This document shows positions 4,742 to 8,884 of a stretch of 8,884 nt of DNA, piece after piece (positions within the stretch are counted from its first letter, which is position 1; each line of letters begins with the position of its first letter). Both the position numbers and the translations under genes were made by a program. The DNA comes from Bacteroidota bacterium (GTDB lineage: Bacteria > Bacteroidota > Bacteroidia > Bacteroidales > VadinHA17), in assembly GCA_030631445.1 (NCBI GenBank), contig DAOVLD010000054.1:1-8884 (forward strand). Direction: 5' to 3'. Below the pieces are notes generated by a model that saw only the letters and a list, made by a program, of their open reading frames with translations, had not been told where the DNA came from and ran no database searches.

Positions 4742-7159
4742 TTACTTGTGTCTTATTGTATTAGCCGTGTTTCGTGAGGATACTGAAATTGCTTTGGAAG
4801 TAGTTATTATCAAGGTAATTATAAGTGTGATCAAGCCTGCAAAAAGGTAAAGAGTCCAGCTAACTGCTGTTTTCTGTGAGAAATTTTGCAACCAACTGGT
4901 TGTAACAAAATATGCAAATGGCCAGGCAATCAGGTTTGCAACGAGTATCAGTCGGATAAATTCATTGGATAGCAGCTTTATTACATCCGGTATTCTTGCT
5001 CCAAAAACCCTTCTTATACCAATTTCTTTAGTTCTCTGTGCAGCAAGAAAAGAAGCCAGACCAACTAATCCAAGACATGCAATAAACAATGCAAGTATTG
5101 TTAATACTAACGAAAACTTACCAAATTTGATTTCATTTTTATACAGATTATCAAGTTCCGTATCGAGAAAAGAATACTCGAAGGGGCGTGTTGGTGCAAA
5201 CTTGTTCCATTCATTTTTAATAAATGTTAGTGTTTTCTTGTAATTATTTGTATTTACCCTTATAGCAATATAACGGGTAAGATGTGCTGCCTGGTTGGGA
5301 TTTTGTAATATATCAAGTATAAAGTTATTAACAGGTTTATGGAGAGAAAGAACATGGAAATCACTAAAAACCCCTATAACCTTTTCCTTTCCGTCTGACC
5401 GGATACTTTTGCCAATGGCTTCTTTATTTGTCCAGCCAAGGTTTTTTACCATTTTCTCGTTTATCATAATTGCATTTATATTATCAGAAGTAATTTCTTT
5501 AGAGAATGAACGGCCTTCAACCACTTCAATATTAAATGTTTCAATAAAATCATGACGTACCATAAACATTGGATACCAGTATTTTTGGTTATTTGATAAA
5601 CCTTCTATAATTACCTGGCGGGTGTTATGATTGACTCCAATAATATCCTCCATCCCGGTAACATATTCCACCTCAGAATGTTTTAAAAGATTCTCTTTAA
5701 ATGTGTCATAGTTGATTACTATTTGTCCTACTGTTGGAATTAGAATGATCTGGTCCTTTTTAAACCCCAGGTCGGCATTTCTCATAAATCTTAATTGTGA
5801 AAAAACAACCAGTGTGCCAATAATCAGGGCAATAGAAATAGAAAATTGTACAATTACAAGGATCTCACGGGCTATACCGCTTTTGGTACCTTTGCTTAAA
5901 TTTCCCTGTAAAACAGCTACCGGTTTGAATGATGAAAGGAAAACAGCCGGGTATCCTCCTGCGAGAAAACCGGAAAAAATAGCAACTAGTATTGCAAGAA
6001 CAATACCCGCAGGCTGCAATAATAAAGCCTGATTAATATTTTTTCCGGTAAAGTGATTAAATAAAGGAAGAAACGACTCTATTATTATTCCCGCAATAGC
6101 AAGTGCAATAAGGCTATGGATAATTGTTTCACTAAGAAATTGAGCGGTCAGCTTACTCCTGCTTCCTCCAAAAACCTTCTTTATTCCAATTTCCTTCGCC
6201 CTTGAAGCAGAATTAGCTGTTGTCAGATTCATAAAATTTATACATGCAAGTACAAGTATAATAAGAGCAATTGCAGACAAAATATACATATATAATATGT
6301 TCCCGTTTGGATGCATTTCATAATCATGATGCGACTGCAGATGAATATGTAACAGTTTTTGCAAATAAAGAGTCACATCCTGGTCAGAAAAGTCAGGATA
6401 ATGGTTCAGATAGAAATCAGGAAATTTTTCTTCCAGGATGTCAGGTGAAACATTTTCATGTAACAGCACATATGTCCAGCAGGGATTCCAAATCCAGGTT
6501 CGGGGCAGATCTCCCCCACCCAATTGGCGAAATGTTGACATTGACCCAAGTATATCAAATTTGAAATGTGATTGTGAAGGAACATCTTCAATAACACCTG
6601 TAACTTCAAAATTAAGCCCCTCTTCTGCAACTAAAGTTTTTCCAATAGGATCTTCATTCCCAAAATACCGTTTAGCAGCAGATGATGTAAGAACAATTGT
6701 ATTAGGACTATTTAATGCAGTAGCAGAATCACCATTTATGAAAGGGAATGTGAATATGTCAAATACAGTTGAATCAACCAGAAAGAAACCTCTTTCATTA
6801 TATTTTACAATATTGTTGGTGTCTTCACGGTACTCGAAAAATATTTTAGAAACCTGGAAATCAAAAAACCGGCAGGTGCTTTCCACAATATCCGGATAGT
6901 CAAATTCAAGTGCAGGTGCTAAAGGAAATGAACAGGTGGCAGCATCCTCATTTACGTCATTTGAATTATACAGGCGATTAACTCTGTATATACGTTCTGC
7001 CTTTTTATGGAATTTGTCATAGCTTATTTCGTCATTAATGTATATCGCAATAAAAATATAACTGGCTAATCCAATAGACAATCCTCCAATATTCAAAAGA
7101 GAGTAATTTAAATGACGTATAATATTCCTGAAGGCTATTATGAAATAATGTCTTATCAT
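4742..7159 (-). CDS. FtsX/MacB-type ABC transporter permease
   Basis: The 805-residue inner-membrane protein has the two-fold MacB-like architecture common in Bacteroidota. It has a first span (about 19-41), periplasmic MacB-PCD-like domain 1 (about 42-285), FtsX block 1 with spans near 288-310, 341-365 and 382-404, a span at 431-453, periplasmic domain 2 (about 455-670), and FtsX block 2 with spans near 681-705, 733-755 and 768-788. Typical motifs are I-S-Y-D-K-F-H near 45-51 and the cytoplasmic coupling segments A-K-E-I-G-I-K-K-V-F-G (321-331) and T-K-E-I-G-I-R-R-V-F-G (710-720). The start ATG at 7159-7157 follows an in-frame stop at 7183-7181. Such permeases usually pair with an ATPase and a periplasmic adaptor to move lipoproteins, peptides or drugs, or to signal mechanically; neither partner gene is in view, so the cargo cannot be named. 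Its 3' end abuts the heptamer tract directly. Confidence 0.93.
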   Translation of the reverse strand: MIRHYFIIAFRNIIRHLNYSLLNIGGLSIGLASYIFIAIYINDEISYDKFHKKAERIYRVNRLYNSNDVNEDAATCSFPLAPALEFDYPDIVESTCRFFDFQVSKIFFEYREDTNNIVKYNERGFFLVDSTVFDIFTFPFINGDSATALNSPNTIVLTSSAAKRYFGNEDPIGKTLVAEEGLNFEVTGVIEDVPSQSHFKFDILGSMSTFRQLGGGDLPRTWIWNPCWTYVLLHENVSPDILEEKFPDFYLNHYPDFSDQDVTLYLQKLLHIHLQSHHDYEMHPNGNILYMYILSAIALIILVLACINFMNLTTANSASRAKEIGIKKVFGGSRSKLTAQFLSETIIHSLIALAIAGIIIESFLPLFNHFTGKNINQALLLQPAGIVLAILVAIFSGFLAGGYPAVFLSSFKPVAVLQGNLSKGTKSGIAREILVIVQFSISIALIIGTLVVFSQLRFMRNADLGFKKDQIILIPTVGQIVINYDTFKENLLKHSEVEYVTGMEDIIGVNHNTRQVIIEGLSNNQKYWYPMFMVRHDFIETFNIEVVEGRSFSKEITSDNINAIMINEKMVKNLGWTNKEAIGKSIRSDGKEKVIGVFSDFHVLSLHKPVNNFILDILQNPNQAAHLTRYIAIRVNTNNYKKTLTFIKNEWNKFAPTRPFEYSFLDTELDNLYKNEIKFGKFSLVLTILALFIACLGLVGLASFLAAQRTKEIGIRRVFGARIPDVIKLLSNEFIRLILVANLIAWPFAYFVTTSWLQNFSQKTAVSWTLYLFAGLITLIITLIITTSKAISVSSRNTANTIRHK

Positions 7160-7201
7160 ACCGGAAATCTGTTTGACACTTTATTTACCCTGAATTCATA
7201 T

Positions 7202-7209
7202 CAAATATA
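7202..7209 (-). promoter_or_regulatory. Candidate Bacteroidota -7 element (TAnnTTTG) for the permease gene
   Basis: The minus strand reads TATATTTG, an exact match to the TAnnTTTG consensus of the primary sigma factor in Bacteroidota, and lies 43 bp before the permease ATG. That fits a leader of about 35 bases. No TTTG/TTG -33 element is seen at the expected spacing; the upstream DNA there is an alternating TA run. An 8-mer with two free positions can occur by chance in A/T-rich DNA. Confidence 0.35.
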
Positions 7210-7321
7210 ATGCTAAACTTGTTATATATATAGTATTCAGTTTTTTGTATAAATTTAACATATTTAAATAATCCAATAATTGTTATAATATCGTACATTC
7301 AGGTGTTCAGTAACGTACACT

Positions 7322-7356
7322 CATCGTTCATCATTTCCTTCACCCTTCATTCTTCA
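7322..7356. repeat. Degenerate heptamer tract, consensus YYCTTCA
   Basis: Consecutive 7-mers read CATCGTT, CATCATT, TCCTTCA, CCCTTCA and TTCTTCA. The last three share CTTCA at exact 7-bp spacing, and the first two share CAT plus a terminal TT. It is pyrimidine-rich on the plus strand, like the 4595-4741 tract. It lies about 90 bp before the kinase start, in its probable leader or promoter region. Confidence 0.5.
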
Positions 7357-7446
7357 AACTTTCAATTGATCAATATTTTTATTATTTTAGTAAGTTGGTT
7401 GGTTTAATAATTTCAAAGGACATTTCCAAAATATTTTCACTTCAGT

Positions 7447-8884
7447 ATGGAAAAAAAATACAAAATCCTGTTTGAATCTTCAAGGGATGCAATAATGTTG
7501 CTTGCCCCACCTGACTGGCTGTTTACTGCAGGGAACAAAGCTACACTCGAAATGTTTGGGGCAAAGAATGAAAAAGAGTTTTCTTCTAAAACCCCCGGTG
7601 ATCTATCCCCGGAATATCAACCGAATGGACAGCTTTCTTCTGAAAAAGCCGGAAAAATGATAGGAAAGGCAATGCGAAATAGTTCGCATTTCTTCGAATG
7701 GACACATAAAAGAATTAATGGTGATGAGTTTCCTGCAACTGTTTTGCTGACCAGGGTTAAATTGGAAGGTAAGGAATTATTAACAGCAACAGTAAGAGAT
7801 ATAACCGAGACCAAAAAGACAGAAAAAGAACTGCAAAAGTATCGCGATCATCTTGAAAAAATAGTAGAAGAAAGAACAACCGAACTGCAGGAGAGCGAAG
7901 AAAAATACCGCATTTTCTTTAAAACTTCAAAAGACTGCATCTTCATTACTTCGAAAGAAGGAGAATGGCTTGATATGAGTGACAGTGCTCCGGAATTCTT
8001 TGGTTATGAAAATAAGGAAGAATTAGAAAAGGTAAAAATTGCCGATTTATATGAAAACCCGGCTGATAGAAAGAAACATGCCCGGCAAATTGATAATAAG
8101 GGATTTACAAAAGATTTTGCTGTAAATCTGCAAAAGAAAAATGGTACTGTTATCAATACACTTATTACATCGGTACCAATAAAAGACGATAAGGATGAAG
8201 TGATTGCTTTCCAGGGTGCAATACGGGATATTACCGCACAAAAAGAAGCAGAAAACGCACTGAAAGAAAGCGAAAAGAAATTACAGGAACTTAATGCAGC
8301 TAAAGACAAGTTTTTCTCGATTATCAGTCACGATCTCCGTAGCCCATTCAATTCAATCATTGGCTTCTCTGAAATGCTATATAATGAGACTGAGGCTTTT
8401 AGCAAAGCAGAAATCAAAGAAATGGTTAAAAGTATCTATAAAACCAGTCAGGAAACTTATGATCTTTTAAATAACCTGCTTGAGTGGTCAGGAACACAAA
8501 CAGGCAGGATTAAATTCGAACCAGCCAAAACAGGGATTTATGATATTGTTACTAACACAATTGATCTGTTAAATGATAACGCGAAGAAAAAGAATATTGC
8601 CATTTCAGTCGATATCCCTGAACAGCTGCAGGTTTTTGCCGATAGAAATATGATAACTACCGTGATAAGAAACCTGCTTTCAAATGCAATTAAATTCACT
8701 TATGAAAAGGGAAGTATTAAAATTGGTGCTCAGGATACCGGCAAGTCTGTTGAAATCACTATAGTCGATACAGGTATGGGGATTAAAAAGAAAGATATCG
8801 ATAACATTTTCCGTATTGATGCAAATTCTTCCAACCCGGGTACTGCCAATGAAAAAGGTACAGGATTGGGATTAATACTAAGTA
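7447..8884 (+). CDS. PAS-PAS sensor histidine kinase (HisKA-HATPase_c), C-terminus cut by the window edge
   Basis: 479 codons are open from ATG 7447 (first ATG after an in-frame stop at 7408-7410) to the right edge. There is no signal peptide or membrane span, so a cytosolic sensor is expected. PAS domain 1 (about 1-118) ends in the PAC-like T-V-R-D-I-T. A coiled coil follows (about 122-153), then PAS domain 2 (about 150-263, ending A-I-R-D-I-T), then a short second helix. The HisKA domain carries the phospho-acceptor in S-H295-D-L-R-S-P. The HATPase_c domain shows the N box (N409-L-L-S-N413-A-I-K-F), G1 box D441-T-G-M-G445, F box (F455) and G2 box G471-T-G-L-G-L. All catalytic elements are present, and probably only a short tail is missing unless a receiver domain follows. 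PAS ligands are unknown; no haem- or flavin-binding motif is recognised. The partner response regulator is not in the window. The upstream AAAGGA at 7415-7420 is too distant (26 bp) to act as a ribosome-binding site. Confidence 0.93.
   Translation, partial: MEKKYKILFESSRDAIMLLAPPDWLFTAGNKATLEMFGAKNEKEFSSKTPGDLSPEYQPNGQLSSEKAGKMIGKAMRNSSHFFEWTHKRINGDEFPATVLLTRVKLEGKELLTATVRDITETKKTEKELQKYRDHLEKIVEERTTELQESEEKYRIFFKTSKDCIFITSKEGEWLDMSDSAPEFFGYENKEELEKVKIADLYENPADRKKHARQIDNKGFTKDFAVNLQKKNGTVINTLITSVPIKDDKDEVIAFQGAIRDITAQKEAENALKESEKKLQELNAAKDKFFSIISHDLRSPFNSIIGFSEMLYNETEAFSKAEIKEMVKSIYKTSQETYDLLNNLLEWSGTQTGRIKFEPAKTGIYDIVTNTIDLLNDNAKKKNIAISVDIPEQLQVFADRNMITTVIRNLLSNAIKFTYEKGSIKIGAQDTGKSVEITIVDTGMGIKKKDIDNIFRIDANSSNPGTANEKGTGLGLILS

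Larger units (their letters stand above)
7160..7446. other. Divergent intergenic region, permease / histidine kinase
   Basis: The 287 bases between divergent starts are strongly A/T-rich. A candidate -7 element for the permease lies at 7202-7209. A CGTACA word occurs twice (7292-7297 and 7314-7319), followed by a pyrimidine-rich tract with 7-bp spacing (7322-7356). No convincing promoter for the kinase and no small ORF could be supported. Confidence 0.5.

Noticed and set aside
4565..4777. A 70-codon plus-strand open frame through the heptamer and pyrimidine tracts
   Set aside because: Its Ser/Leu/Phe/Pro-rich translation is what a C/T-rich repeat yields in any frame, and it overlaps the 3' end of the well-supported permease gene.
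6271..6899. Two overlapping plus-strand open frames inside the permease gene (97 and 153 codons)
   Set aside because: They are antisense to a gene with clear family motifs along its whole length and show no domain-like pattern; their length reflects the codon bias of the opposite strand.
7172..7200. TTTGACA-like -35 sequence on the plus strand as a promoter for the kinase
   Set aside because: It is about 270 bp before the kinase start, has no acceptable -10 or TAnnTTTG partner, and fits a sigma-70 pattern not typical of Bacteroidota.
7617..8309. Minus-strand open frames of 64-101 codons within the kinase gene
   Set aside because: They lie antisense to the PAS and linker regions, whose plus-strand translation has unmistakable PAS/PAC and coiled-coil features.

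Overview
The window is AT-rich, densely coded DNA, most likely from a free-living member of the Bacteroidota. The evidence is lineage-typical rather than phylogenetic. Starts lack convincing Shine-Dalgarno sites, one upstream region carries a match to the Bacteroidota -7 element TAnnTTTG, the orphan FtsX/MacB-type permease is of the kind abundant in that phylum, and the gaps hold short-period repeats. No rRNA, tRNA, CRISPR array, insertion sequence or phage gene is visible.

Layout, left to right. (1) Positions 1-103, minus strand: the first 34 codons of a PLP-dependent enzyme that looks like the aminotransferase class I/II (alpha-oxoamine synthase) family; the rest lies beyond the left edge. 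(2) 194-871, minus: a YggS/PLPBP-family PLP-homeostasis protein that reads toward gene 1, so the two may form a small PLP-related operon. (3) 872-1179: a 308-base divergent gap with a perfect 18-bp palindrome, two overlapping hairpins, a heptamer tract and a pair of ordered direct repeats. (4) 1180-4518, plus: a 1112-residue membrane protein of the CPBP (Rce1-like) intramembrane protease family. It is an end-to-end tandem duplication of about 555 residues. Each half has a membrane anchor, a PepSY-like extracytoplasmic domain and a multi-spanning block; the first half keeps all CPBP catalytic motifs and the second has lost every one. (5) 4519-4741: a convergent gap made almost entirely of 7-bp-period, pyrimidine-rich DNA. 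(6) 4742-7159, minus: an 805-residue FtsX/MacB-type ABC permease with no ATPase or adaptor gene in view. (7) 7160-7446: a divergent gap with a candidate promoter and another heptamer tract. (8) 7447 to the right edge, plus: a cytosolic PAS-PAS-HisKA-HATPase histidine kinase, cut just after its G2 box; it is open at the window edge.

Apart from the PLP pair, nothing shows that the genes work together: orientation changes at nearly every gap and no shared pathway is evident. The two most notable things are the active-plus-dead tandem CPBP protease, and the recurrence of different 7-bp-period repeats in all three long intergenic gaps.
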